DNA from: Granulicella sapmiensis
GTDB lineage: Bacteria > Acidobacteriota > Terriglobia > Terriglobales > Acidobacteriaceae
Assembly: GCA_026225395.1 (NCBI GenBank)
Contig: JAMFSR010000039.1
Coordinates: forward strand, 51,794 to 115,793
Direction of reading: 5' to 3'
Length of the DNA: 64,000 nucleotides
The translations under genes were made by a program, and so were the position numbers. The notes below the pieces were generated by a model. The model made no database searches and had not been told where the DNA came from. It worked only from the letters and a program-made list of their open reading frames with translations. This document shows positions 37,402-46,173 of this stretch, piece by piece (position 1 is the first letter of the stretch; every line of letters begins with the position of its first letter).

Positions 37402-38997
37402 CTAGTGCGCGGGGGGTATGTCTAGCTCGGCCGTACCCAACTTTCCCGATGCGACATCCCGGACCGCGATACGAACGCTCTTCGCGTTCTTCTGCTCTGG
37501 GATGTCGACAGTCAATGTGGCAAAGGGTAATTGATCCAGCATGCCGCTATCTTTCAGCTTGGCGACGACATCCTTCTTCGAAGGATTGCCGAGAGGTTTG
37601 TCGTGGGCGTCGAAGGCGACGGCAACCAGGGTGAGGTGCGCGCTTGTCGTGCCATCGGGCTGCGTGTCCCACTTGATGTCCCGCGTGGCAACCTGGACGA
37701 TGCAGCTAGCCGGATTTGACGGAGACATGGCTGCGCTGATTGCCAGACCCGTATAGGCTATGCCGCTGCCCAGAGCGGAACCGATGTCATAGCCTTCTGA
37801 CTTCAACTCCTGATTCGGAGAAAGTGCCGGCGGCGGGGGAGTTAATGAGTAATATCCCCGGCGGGTGATCACCCTCACTCCGGGTCTGTCGACCTTGACG
37901 TCGATTCTCCGGTAAGGATGATCTGGGTCGATCGCAGCAGTTGGCGTATAGGCGAGCGAATAATACGAGCTTCCTTCGGTTACGCTGGTCGCAATCTCCT
38001 GATCCAGGTCGTTAAACATGGAGAAAGCCCGGCCGCCTGTGAGAGGCGCAATGGTGTTGAAGCTTACCGTGCCATTAAAGGGGTCGGACGGGTTGTGGGT
38101 TTCAGCGGCAAAAACAGCGGCATCGACGTTCGTTGCGGTATCGTCCAGTTCGGCGATGAGCTTTGTGCTAAGAGTTGGATCGACGGTGTAGACGGTTACG
38201 TGGGCCTCTCGCAAAAGGTTGACCGTACGCTCGGCTGCATGCTGGACCAGATCGACCTGATGGGCGGGCTCATTCTGGAGATCGATGCTGGAGAAGCCTC
38301 TGCCTACCCAGATGATGTTTTTGCGGCCCTTGTGACCTGTGCTCGCTTTCGCAATTTGTTGAAGCGAGTCGAGGGTCTGCGCAAAGCGAATGGCCATGCC
38401 TTCGGGAGAGTTTGCGGTGCGCATTAAGGTTCCCGGTAGAACCCCGGGCAGGTGGGCCAAGGCATCGAGCAATCGCTGGCGATCAAGAGTGTAATTCTGG
38501 ATTTGCTGGAAACCGGCATCCGTAGCGGCAACGAATATTGTTGGCTGCTTAAACACTGCGGGCTGAGCGAGTAGGTATTTCTTGAGTTGGAGACGAGCGT
38601 ATGCGTTGTCGCTGAAGTCTGTGTTGAACTCATCCAGCACGAGGATGGTGACTGGAGAATCCGGCGCCAAGCGTTCCAAATCAGCAGCGCCGTTGATCGA
38701 ACTTGCAGCGAGCGTCGGCGGCAGTTGATGCGTGTTAAAAGCGTCGTAGTTGCGGATGGACTGCAGTTCACCATTTTCATAGACGGTGAAGTCCGACTTG
38801 TTCAAATCGGTAACGAAGTTTCCACTCTTGTCGAGCACCGTCACGTCAAGGGTGACAAGCCGGCTGGTGACTGTCAGGACGCCGCCCGAGGGGTCTTCAT
38901 TTTGCGCTGATACGGCCATGGAGCTGAGAACGAAAAGAATCGAAGCCGCAATGGGAGCGAATCTACGATGCTGGAAGCAGGGAAGGCCTAGTCGCAT
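37402..38997 (-). CDS. acidobacterial VWFA-related domain protein
   Basis: 531 residues. Signal peptide (APIAASILFVLSSMAVSAQ), then the N-terminal segment typical of the acidobacterial VWFA-related family (SRLVTLDVTVLDKSGNFVTD, DFTVYENGELQSI), a von Willebrand A-like domain (about 105-320; VTILVLDEFNTDF, NIIWVGRGF, VTVYTVDPTL), a YSLAYTP segment and a C-terminal beta-rich part. The usual metal site D-x-S-x-S is degenerate here (LDEFNTD). Members are abundant in Acidobacteria with no defined role; secreted or periplasmic. It is convergent with xylA (20 bp) and divergent from the GH3 gene. Confidence 0.85.
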   Translation of the reverse strand: MRLGLPCFQHRRFAPIAASILFVLSSMAVSAQNEDPSGGVLTVTSRLVTLDVTVLDKSGNFVTDLNKSDFTVYENGELQSIRNYDAFNTHQLPPTLAASSINGAADLERLAPDSPVTILVLDEFNTDFSDNAYARLQLKKYLLAQPAVFKQPTIFVAATDAGFQQIQNYTLDRQRLLDALAHLPGVLPGTLMRTANSPEGMAIRFAQTLDSLQQIAKASTGHKGRKNIIWVGRGFSSIDLQNEPAHQVDLVQHAAERTVNLLREAHVTVYTVDPTLSTKLIAELDDTATNVDAAVFAAETHNPSDPFNGTVSFNTIAPLTGGRAFSMFNDLDQEIATSVTEGSSYYSLAYTPTAAIDPDHPYRRIDVKVDRPGVRVITRRGYYSLTPPPPALSPNQELKSEGYDIGSALGSGIAYTGLAISAAMSPSNPASCIVQVATRDIKWDTQPDGTTSAHLTLVAVAFDAHDKPLGNPSKKDVVAKLKDSGMLDQLPFATLTVDIPEQKNAKSVRIAVRDVASGKLGTAELDIPPAH

Positions 38998-39096
38998 AAA
39001 TTCGTTGATGCGCGGACCGTATTGTCAACGGTGCGCTCTCCTATCTCAAACATGTTGACGCAGAGTTGCGAATTTGACTATAGTCGCTGTACCAAA

Positions 39097-39110
39097 CGGC
39101 AACGTTGCCA
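39097..39110 (+). promoter_or_regulatory. LacI-type operator (CGGCAACGTTGCCA)
   Basis: Between the divergent VWFA and GH3 genes, 132 bp before the GH3 start; ACTATATC follows as a possible -10. A second small palindrome GACTATAGTC lies at 39076-39085. Confidence 0.7.
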
Positions 39111-39242
39111 CTATATCAAATGTAACATGTCCGTTAGGTGGCATTCACTGCGGGTTTAGCAGGCTATTGAACGAGAGCCGCCGTGAGCCACTGGACCATA
39201 ATATGAGATGCTGCGCAAGAGGGGTGTCTCTGAAGGAAGTGC

Positions 39243-41930
39243 ATGATTCTCAGAACTCTTCGGCTGGCTGCTATTTTTCTGTCTCTTGCTTCCGTTTCAC
39301 TGCTCGACGCGCAAAGCGATGCGTGCGCGCCCGGCCTATGTGCCTACCAAAATGCTTCGCTGAAGCCGGATGTGCGCGCCGCCGATCTCGTGAAGCGCAT
39401 GACACTCGAGGAAAAAGTCTCGCAGACGATGGACCTCGCGAAAGCGATCCCGCGGCTGGGCATTCCAGAATATAACTGGTGGAACGAAGGACTGCATGGT
39501 GTTGCGAGGAACGGCTTCGCAACGGTGTTTCCGCAGGCGATTGCGATCGCATCAACGTGGGACCCGAAGCTGGTTCAAGATGTCGGAGATGTGATTTCGA
39601 CCGAAGCGCGCGGCAAGCATAATGAAGCGGTAAAGCAGAATCACTTTGGCCGGTACTCGGGTTTGACGTACTGGTCGCCGAACATCAACATCTTTCGCGA
39701 TCCTCGGTGGGGCCGCGGACAAGAAACATATGGTGAAGACCCGTTTTTGACGGCGACGACCGGAGTGGCGTTTATTCATGGACTCCAGGGCGATGATCCG
39801 AACTATCTCAAGGTCGTGGCGACTCCGAAGCATTTTGCGGTTCACAGCGGGCCGGAACCTTCGCGGCATGGGTTTGATGTAGATCCTTCGCCGTTCGATC
39901 TTGAAGACACATATCTTCCGGCGTTTCGCGCGGCGATTGAAGACGGCAATGCAGACTCAGTCATGTGTGCGTATAACGCAGTGGATCACGTTCCAGCGTG
40001 TGCCAGCAGCATGCTGTTGCAAACGTATTTGCGTACTGCGTGGCACTTCAACGGCTTCGTGGTCTCAGACTGCGACGCGGTCGGGGACGTGCAACGCGGT
40101 CATCACTATGCTCCCGATGCAGCGCATGCTTCCGCCGTTTCGCTTAAGGCCGGAACAGACTTGGACTGCGGCTCTGCGTATGGCGCACTTGGAGCCGCGG
40201 TAGCTGATGGACTGGTGACGGAGAATGATTTGGATACGGCGCTGGTGCGGTTGTTTACGGCCCGCTTCCGCCTGGGCATGTTCAACACGGGCGAGCGGGT
40301 GCCGTTCGATGCGTTGTCATTAGCGGATGTGGACACCGAGGCACATAGGCAAGTCGCTTTGCAAGTAGCTCGAGAGTCCATTGTGCTGCTGGAGAACAAA
40401 CAGCATGTGCTTCCGCTTACCGGGAGGAAGCGAATCGCGGTGGTTGGGCCGAATGCCAATTTGCTTCAGGCGGTTGAAGGGAATTACCAAGGCACTGCCC
40501 CGCGTCCGGTTCTTCCGCTGCAAGGGATGCGAGATCAGTTCGGAGCAGAGAATATTGTTTATAGCCCCGGTGCCACGCTAGGGGTTGGGATGGCGGCTCC
40601 CGTGCCATCAACCGCGCTGCATCAGACCCGAGATGGCTCATTGCCCGGGTTGAAGGCGGAGTACTTCGCCAAGCCCGATTTTTCCGGCAAGCCGGCTGCG
40701 GAACGCGTGGACAGCATTATCAACTTCAACTGGGATGGTGTGGCTCCTGATGCGGCTGTTCCGTCGCGAAATTTCTCCGTGCGATGGACTGGGTTTATTT
40801 CGTTCCCGACGGTTGGAAAGTACACGCTTCATTTTCGCGGGGTTCCCCAGCCGAAGAACGCACCCGATATGACAGGTGAGGGACACATGGTTGTGACGGA
40901 TGTGAGGCCTGCTGTGCGTATCTATCTTGATGATCATCTTGCACTCGATAGTGGCTCGGGCGCAACGTCTCTAGAAATCTCCGCACAAAATGTGGCGCCA
41001 CACAGTATTCGTATCGAGTACTCGAGAGTCAGCAACGATCACTACGTGAGCCTCGAGTGGATCCCTCCAGCCGGGGCTCTCCTTCTGGACGCAGTGGATG
41101 CAGCCAAGGCCGCGGATGTGGTGGTCGCGTTTGTTGGACTTTCTCCGGATCTGGAAGGCGAGGAGATGAGCGTACATGTTCCTGGCTTCGATGGCGGGGA
41201 CCGAACGAGCATTGATCTTCCTGCCCCACAGGAACAGTTACTCGAGGCGCTCAAAGCGACCGGTAAGCCGTTGATCGTGGTGCTGATGTCGGGAAGTGCT
41301 TTGGCTGTAAATTGGGCGCAGGCTAATGCGGATGCACTACTGGAGGCCTGGTATGGTGGCGAAGAAGCGGGTAAGGCCATTGCAGAAACCCTCGCGGGCG
41401 CGAACAATCCTTCGGGAAGGCTGCCTGTGACGTTCTATCGCGGGATCAATGATCTTCCGCACTTTGACGACTACTCGATGACCAACCGGACCTACCGTTA
41501 CTTTAAAGGAAAGCCGTTATATGGGTTTGGTTTTGGGTTGAGCTACTCTTCGTTCCTCTATGACAAGCCAGAGATATCTGGTTCTGGTATTCAAGCCGGA
41601 GAACCGGTGGAAGTGAAGACCAAGGTGACGAATACTAGCGGTGTCGAAGGCGATGAGGTGGTTGAAGCGTATCTCGACGCTCCTGGCGGACGTGCCGGTG
41701 CGCATCCGTTCCTCGCGGGTTATAGTCGTGTTCATCTAAAGCCAAACGAGAGCGAGGTGGTCTCCATCACGCTCCAGCCGGCCCAACTTAGCCGGGTCGA
41801 TGATCATGGAAATCGTTTCATCTCACCTGGCGTGTACCACCTCTTCGTTGGAGGCCACCAACCTGGGACTCAAGATGGCCAGAATGCGGCAGCATTCGTT
41901 ATCAAAGGCAGTGTGACGCTACCGAAATAG
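39243..41930 (+). CDS. glycoside hydrolase family 3 with PA14 insert, secreted
   Basis: 895 residues. Signal peptide (LRLAAIFLSLASVSLLDAQ). The GH3 N-terminal barrel (about 45-330) has YSPNI-type and VVATPKHFAV motifs, and the nucleophile Asp276 in GFVVSDCDAV. The C-terminal alpha/beta domain (from 390) is interrupted by a PA14 carbohydrate-binding insert (about 465-605; LKAEYFAKPDFSG, NFNWDG, VRIYLDDHLALD), resumes at LLLDAVDAAKAADVVVAF, and a fibronectin-III-like domain closes the protein (EVKTKVTNTSGVEGDEVVEA). This layout fits beta-glucosidase or beta-xylosidase; xylosidase fits the nearby xylA. Specificity not proven. Confidence 0.92.
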   Translation: MILRTLRLAAIFLSLASVSLLDAQSDACAPGLCAYQNASLKPDVRAADLVKRMTLEEKVSQTMDLAKAIPRLGIPEYNWWNEGLHGVARNGFATVFPQAIAIASTWDPKLVQDVGDVISTEARGKHNEAVKQNHFGRYSGLTYWSPNINIFRDPRWGRGQETYGEDPFLTATTGVAFIHGLQGDDPNYLKVVATPKHFAVHSGPEPSRHGFDVDPSPFDLEDTYLPAFRAAIEDGNADSVMCAYNAVDHVPACASSMLLQTYLRTAWHFNGFVVSDCDAVGDVQRGHHYAPDAAHASAVSLKAGTDLDCGSAYGALGAAVADGLVTENDLDTALVRLFTARFRLGMFNTGERVPFDALSLADVDTEAHRQVALQVARESIVLLENKQHVLPLTGRKRIAVVGPNANLLQAVEGNYQGTAPRPVLPLQGMRDQFGAENIVYSPGATLGVGMAAPVPSTALHQTRDGSLPGLKAEYFAKPDFSGKPAAERVDSIINFNWDGVAPDAAVPSRNFSVRWTGFISFPTVGKYTLHFRGVPQPKNAPDMTGEGHMVVTDVRPAVRIYLDDHLALDSGSGATSLEISAQNVAPHSIRIEYSRVSNDHYVSLEWIPPAGALLLDAVDAAKAADVVVAFVGLSPDLEGEEMSVHVPGFDGGDRTSIDLPAPQEQLLEALKATGKPLIVVLMSGSALAVNWAQANADALLEAWYGGEEAGKAIAETLAGANNPSGRLPVTFYRGINDLPHFDDYSMTNRTYRYFKGKPLYGFGFGLSYSSFLYDKPEISGSGIQAGEPVEVKTKVTNTSGVEGDEVVEAYLDAPGGRAGAHPFLAGYSRVHLKPNESEVVSITLQPAQLSRVDDHGNRFISPGVYHLFVGGHQPGTQDGQNAAAFVIKGSVTLPK

Positions 41931-41984
41931 CTCATTTTCAGGTATGAATCGGAGGGGATGGCCGCGGAAGATCGCTGGAACGGT

Positions 41985-41998
41985 TGGCAGCGTTGCCA
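41985..41998. promoter_or_regulatory. LacI-type operator (TGGCAGCGTTGCCA), no adjacent gene
   Basis: Palindrome with one central-arm mismatch, 55 bp after the GH3 stop and about 400 bp before the next gene. Its target gene may have been lost, or it is an auxiliary site for looping with 42348-42361. Confidence 0.6.
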
Positions 41999-42305
41999 AT
42001 ATCCTTGGCATAGGTGTGCTCTCTTAGGAGTTGATCGCAAATGCCGTGATCCGCAGTAGTGAGGTCGCGATCTCGTGAAGTTGTTGACTTCGGCGGCCTC
42101 GAGACGCTCGAAGAGATTTTGGCACACGCGGCTTCCTTTATTTAGGCGGAGGAAATCAATGTGGACGGGCAGAACTCGCCGCTAGCAGCGGTATCCCAAA
42201 GCCTGAAGGCCCGTTGAAGCGGATCAAGCGAGACTACAGAGGACAACTGCCTGTGACGCTCCAGGACCCTTCTCGGGCGATTTTGCGGATGGTTGCAGAT
42301 ACCGC

Positions 42306-42361
42306 TTGACAGTCTGTACTCCGGGAACCTATAAAAGGCAGGTTTACTGGCAACGATGCCA
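42306..42361 (+). promoter_or_regulatory. near-consensus promoter plus LacI-type operator before the second Oar-type receptor
   Basis: TTGACA (42306-42311), 18-bp spacer, TATAAA (42330-42335). The perfect-arm operator TGGCAACGATGCCA lies at 42348-42361, just past the expected transcription start, where binding would block clearance. The receptor ATG is only 31 bp further on. Confidence 0.72.
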
Positions 42362-42391
42362 ACTCTCACCAGAATGTTTGAGGCTGTGGTC

Positions 42392-45300
42392 ATGTCTAAG
42401 TTTTCACTCAAGAGGACGATTCTATCCGTGTGTGTGTTCTTTGCTTTGTCCTGTGTTCCGCTCTTTGCCCAAGGGGATCGTGGCGCAATCAACGGTCGAG
42501 TGACGGATAAAGACGGTGGAGGCATCCCCAACGCTGACGTTCAGGCCATCGAAGAGACGACGAAAGTTGTCTTGAAGACCAAATCGGACAGCGCTGGCGC
42601 ATATGCGTTCCCGTCCCTCATCCCGGGGAAGTACACGGTTACGGTAAGCGTTTCGGGATTCAATGCATTCAATGAAGACCATGTGCAGGTCGACCTGGGA
42701 GCACCGAGGCAGATTGATATAACGATGCAGGTTGGCAAAGTCGACACCACCATCACGGTGAGTGGACAGTCGCAACTGCTGAACTATGATTCGGCTGACC
42801 TCGGCCTCGTCATCGAAGAAAAGTCGATGACGGATTTGCCGCTGATCTATGGCAATGCGTTCACACTCGAGAACCTGTCGCCAGGTGTGGTGCTTTCGGG
42901 TGTCAATCCCAACATTCACGTGTATGACAGCGGAACGGCGAACGTGTCGATCAACGGATCAATGTTCAATTCGATCGACTATAAGCTGGACGGTGCTGCC
43001 GACAACCGAATTCGTGCGACCGCGTTCACGCCTAATACTGAGTCCATTTCGCAGTATCGGCTCGCTACCTCTTCGTACGATGCAAGTCAGGGGCATGCTT
43101 CGGGTGGCTTCACCAATGTGCAGGCAAAATCGGGTACCGACCGATTCCACGGCTCTGTATTCGGTTACTACCAAAACCCGAACATCAATGCCAACAACTG
43201 GGAACTGCAAAAGACAACACAGGTCAAGCCAGAGTTTCTGCGCGAGGGCTTTTCGTTCGGCGGCCCGATCCTCAAGAAGAAAGTGTTCTTCTTCACCGGT
43301 TTCGAGCACAGCAGCCAGACCAATCCGAATAATGGAGTGGACGAAGTTCCTACGCAGGCACAAATCGCCGGAGACTTCTCCGCGCTCCTTGCCCTCGATA
43401 CCAATCCGGCAGACCAAGTATGCGGTACAACTCCTACCGTCATCAATGGAGCGGTGAATCAATACCAGCTCTTCGATCCTCGCACTTCGATCGGTAGTGC
43501 GGAGCAGCGCCTTTGCATACCAGGTAACAACGTTGCGAAGTATCTCGGCGGCGTTGCTCCCGTCGCTACGAATGTCCTCAAGTACTATCCTGCTGCGAAC
43601 GGAGGAACAGCCGCGATCGGCACCTATGCGTTTGGGGTGCCTAACTCGGACCAGTACACCGGTGCAATTGTGCGGCTTGACTACGCGATCAACCCCCAGC
43701 AACAGATGTATATGCACCTGGTCCGCAGCTCCCGCTTTTCAACGCCCGGGGCTGTTTTCGCCCCGGTCAGTACGTCTTATCTGGACTATGAAAACTACGG
43801 CGTTGCGGTTGGCCACACCATCGCTGTCAACTCAACTGTCGTTCTATCTACCGTTCTGGGATACACCCGGTTTACGGATTACAACTTCAACCCGTCCGAG
43901 GGAAAGGTGTCGCCTCTTACGATTGGCATGCCGGCTTACCTCGTGAATGGTCTGCCCCCATCAGCCAACCAGTTTCCCCGGTTCGATCTTACACAGTACA
44001 CCTCCGTCAACCAGTCCTCCGATTTCTTCAACACAGACGACGTCTGGCTCGGAAATGTGTCGCTTTCCAAGCAATTATCCAAACACTTTCTGCGTGGAGG
44101 CGTGGAGTACCGGCGCTACATTACGGCTGGCCAAGGCGGCGGTACCGAAAACGGGGACTATGCCTCGAATGGAAACGATTCGACGCAGCAGTACAGCACG
44201 AGCGCCTCCTCACTCGCAGGCGCCGGGGCTGGTTTTTCGGTCGCACAACTGGAGATGGGAATCCTGAGCAGTGGCACCCAGGCTCAAAATTCGAACTACC
44301 TGACCCGTTCGGACTACTACTCTGCATACTTTCAGGACGACTGGCGCTTTTCCCGGCAGCTGACGCTGAATCTCGGTCTCCGCTGGGAGCATGAAACTCC
44401 CATGGAGGAGTTGAATGGAAAGGATATCGTGTCCTTTGATTTCAACGCCGTGAACAGCACCACGGTCGCAGCCGCGGCGAACTACTCGTCATTGAACACT
44501 CAGAGCGCAAATGCATACCTTCCTGCGGCCATCACCCCCACCGGCGGCGCGATCTTCGCGAATACGGACGGCCATGGGATCGCCCCCTATTCTGCTCCGA
44601 AATGGGATTTTAGCCCTCGGCTTGGGTTCGCCTTTGCCGTCACTCCAAAGACGGTCATTCGCGGCGGGTTCGGTATGTTCTTCGATTCGATCCTGTTGTA
44701 TGACATCTCCGGATCAAACTCCGGATCCACGACGACTGTCACGCTGCCGCAACAGGGTTATTCCCAGACCAGCAGCGTTACAGCGCCCGCTTATGCCACG
44801 AATGGGGCTGTTGAGATAACTTCCACCCTCGACAATCCATTCCCAAACGGCCTGACGCCGGTTACGGGCAATAAGGCCGGTGTTAACACCGGCCTGGGTA
44901 ATGACCTTCAGTTTTTACCTCCTAACCCGCATACGCCTTATAACGAGAGGTGGAGCTTTGGGTTCCAGCAGCAGATGGGACAGTTCGTATTGCAAGTCAA
45001 CTATGTGGGGAACCATGGGGTGCATACCCCCACTGTGCAGAGTTCGGCAGGCACCAATTATGGCGGAAGGGACTTCAACGCCATTCCTGACCAGGATTTG
45101 TCGCCTCTTCAGGGAGGATATGATCTCGCCACAAACACCGCTCTAACCACGAACGTGGCGAACCCGTTGGTGAATCTCGTACCCTCAAGCTCCCAGTGCA
45201 GCGACGGTTCGAATACGGTTTCTGTCTCCCAGCTGCTGCGACCCAGGCCCGAATTTTGTGAAATCAACGACTATAGCTTCGATGGTGAAGCTATCTACCA

Positions 45301-46117
45301 CTCCGCTCAGGTACAGCTTCAGCGCCGCTTCACCAATGGCTTCTCGACGACGCAGGCCTTCACCTGGTCGAAGTCGCTGGATGCGACCACGTTTCTCAAT
45401 ACTGGCGATGCAAAACCCTGGTATGGGATTTCGCCTTCTGACCGCCCGTTGCGTTACTCGACCAGCGTCATCTACCAGCTTCCCTGGGGCCGCGATCGCC
45501 GCTGGCTCTCGCACAGCCGCGGGATCGTTGCGCAGATCGTAGGCGGTTGGCAAGCACAGGGTGTGTATCAGATCCAAAGTGGCGCTCCGCTCAATATGGG
45601 CAATGATGTCTACTACGGCTCAAATATGGGCGACAGTCACTGGTCGAGATCGCAATATAAGTCGACCCAGATACTTGCAACGAACACTGCCGGTACGAAT
45701 GCTGTAGGGGGATTCTGGTTCAATCCCTCGAACTGGTTAGTTTCCACCGCAGCGGCCGGCCCACTCGGGACACATCCGACCCCTCTCATCCCGACTTCTC
45801 ATCAGATCGCCGCCTGCGCGACGGGAGTCACCTTCTGCACGACCCAGGAGCCAGGAAGTTTACAGCTTCGGATCGCGCCCCTGCGCTATTCACACCTCCG
45901 CGCCGACTTTTTGAACCAGGCTGATGTGGGCGTTCAGCGTCAGTTCCAGGTTTCCAGGCTAGGGACGCTGCAAATCAGAATGGAAGCGGTCAACGTGCTC
46001 AATCATCCGGTCTATTCGGCGCCCAGCACTGACCCGACGAATGCTCAGTTCGATCAGATCGTATCCCAGGCGAACGCATCACGGGTCTTTCAGTTCGCGG
46101 GATTTTTCCGTTTCTAA
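42392..46117 (+). CDS. TonB-dependent receptor, Oar-like, with carboxypeptidase-regulatory-like domain
   Basis: 1241 residues. Signal peptide (RTILSVCVFFALSCVPLFAQ), regulatory-like beta-sandwich at about 25-105 (GAINGRVTDKDGGGIPNADV), plug region and barrel ending in the aromatic signal VFQFAGFFRF. ATG 42392 is favoured because the upstream ATG at 42356 lies inside the operator; 42374 is an alternative. The next gene, a GH28-Ig fusion, follows after about 55 bp, so uptake and depolymerisation are probably co-transcribed. Pectin-derived oligomers are the inferred cargo. Confidence 0.9.
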   Translation: MSKFSLKRTILSVCVFFALSCVPLFAQGDRGAINGRVTDKDGGGIPNADVQAIEETTKVVLKTKSDSAGAYAFPSLIPGKYTVTVSVSGFNAFNEDHVQVDLGAPRQIDITMQVGKVDTTITVSGQSQLLNYDSADLGLVIEEKSMTDLPLIYGNAFTLENLSPGVVLSGVNPNIHVYDSGTANVSINGSMFNSIDYKLDGAADNRIRATAFTPNTESISQYRLATSSYDASQGHASGGFTNVQAKSGTDRFHGSVFGYYQNPNINANNWELQKTTQVKPEFLREGFSFGGPILKKKVFFFTGFEHSSQTNPNNGVDEVPTQAQIAGDFSALLALDTNPADQVCGTTPTVINGAVNQYQLFDPRTSIGSAEQRLCIPGNNVAKYLGGVAPVATNVLKYYPAANGGTAAIGTYAFGVPNSDQYTGAIVRLDYAINPQQQMYMHLVRSSRFSTPGAVFAPVSTSYLDYENYGVAVGHTIAVNSTVVLSTVLGYTRFTDYNFNPSEGKVSPLTIGMPAYLVNGLPPSANQFPRFDLTQYTSVNQSSDFFNTDDVWLGNVSLSKQLSKHFLRGGVEYRRYITAGQGGGTENGDYASNGNDSTQQYSTSASSLAGAGAGFSVAQLEMGILSSGTQAQNSNYLTRSDYYSAYFQDDWRFSRQLTLNLGLRWEHETPMEELNGKDIVSFDFNAVNSTTVAAAANYSSLNTQSANAYLPAAITPTGGAIFANTDGHGIAPYSAPKWDFSPRLGFAFAVTPKTVIRGGFGMFFDSILLYDISGSNSGSTTTVTLPQQGYSQTSSVTAPAYATNGAVEITSTLDNPFPNGLTPVTGNKAGVNTGLGNDLQFLPPNPHTPYNERWSFGFQQQMGQFVLQVNYVGNHGVHTPTVQSSAGTNYGGRDFNAIPDQDLSPLQGGYDLATNTALTTNVANPLVNLVPSSSQCSDGSNTVSVSQLLRPRPEFCEINDYSFDGEAIYHSAQVQLQRRFTNGFSTTQAFTWSKSLDATTFLNTGDAKPWYGISPSDRPLRYSTSVIYQLPWGRDRRWLSHSRGIVAQIVGGWQAQGVYQIQSGAPLNMGNDVYYGSNMGDSHWSRSQYKSTQILATNTAGTNAVGGFWFNPSNWLVSTAAAGPLGTHPTPLIPTSHQIAACATGVTFCTTQEPGSLQLRIAPLRYSHLRADFLNQADVGVQRQFQVSRLGTLQIRMEAVNVLNHPVYSAPSTDPTNAQFDQIVSQANASRVFQFAGFFRF

Positions 46118-46173
46118 ACTGCTTGGAAAGTCGAAGGAATTGGTACGTGGTGAGATCAGAAGTCGAGGTAATG

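Larger units (their letters stand above)
41931..42391. other. intergenic region with two LacI-type operators and a tiny leader-like frame
   Basis: 461 bp with no full gene. GGAGG (42148-42152) is six bases before an ATG at 42159 that opens only eight codons (MWTGRTRR, stop at 42183). Together with the orphan operator at 41985 this looks like the front of a lost gene. The receptor promoter occupies the right end. Confidence 0.45.
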
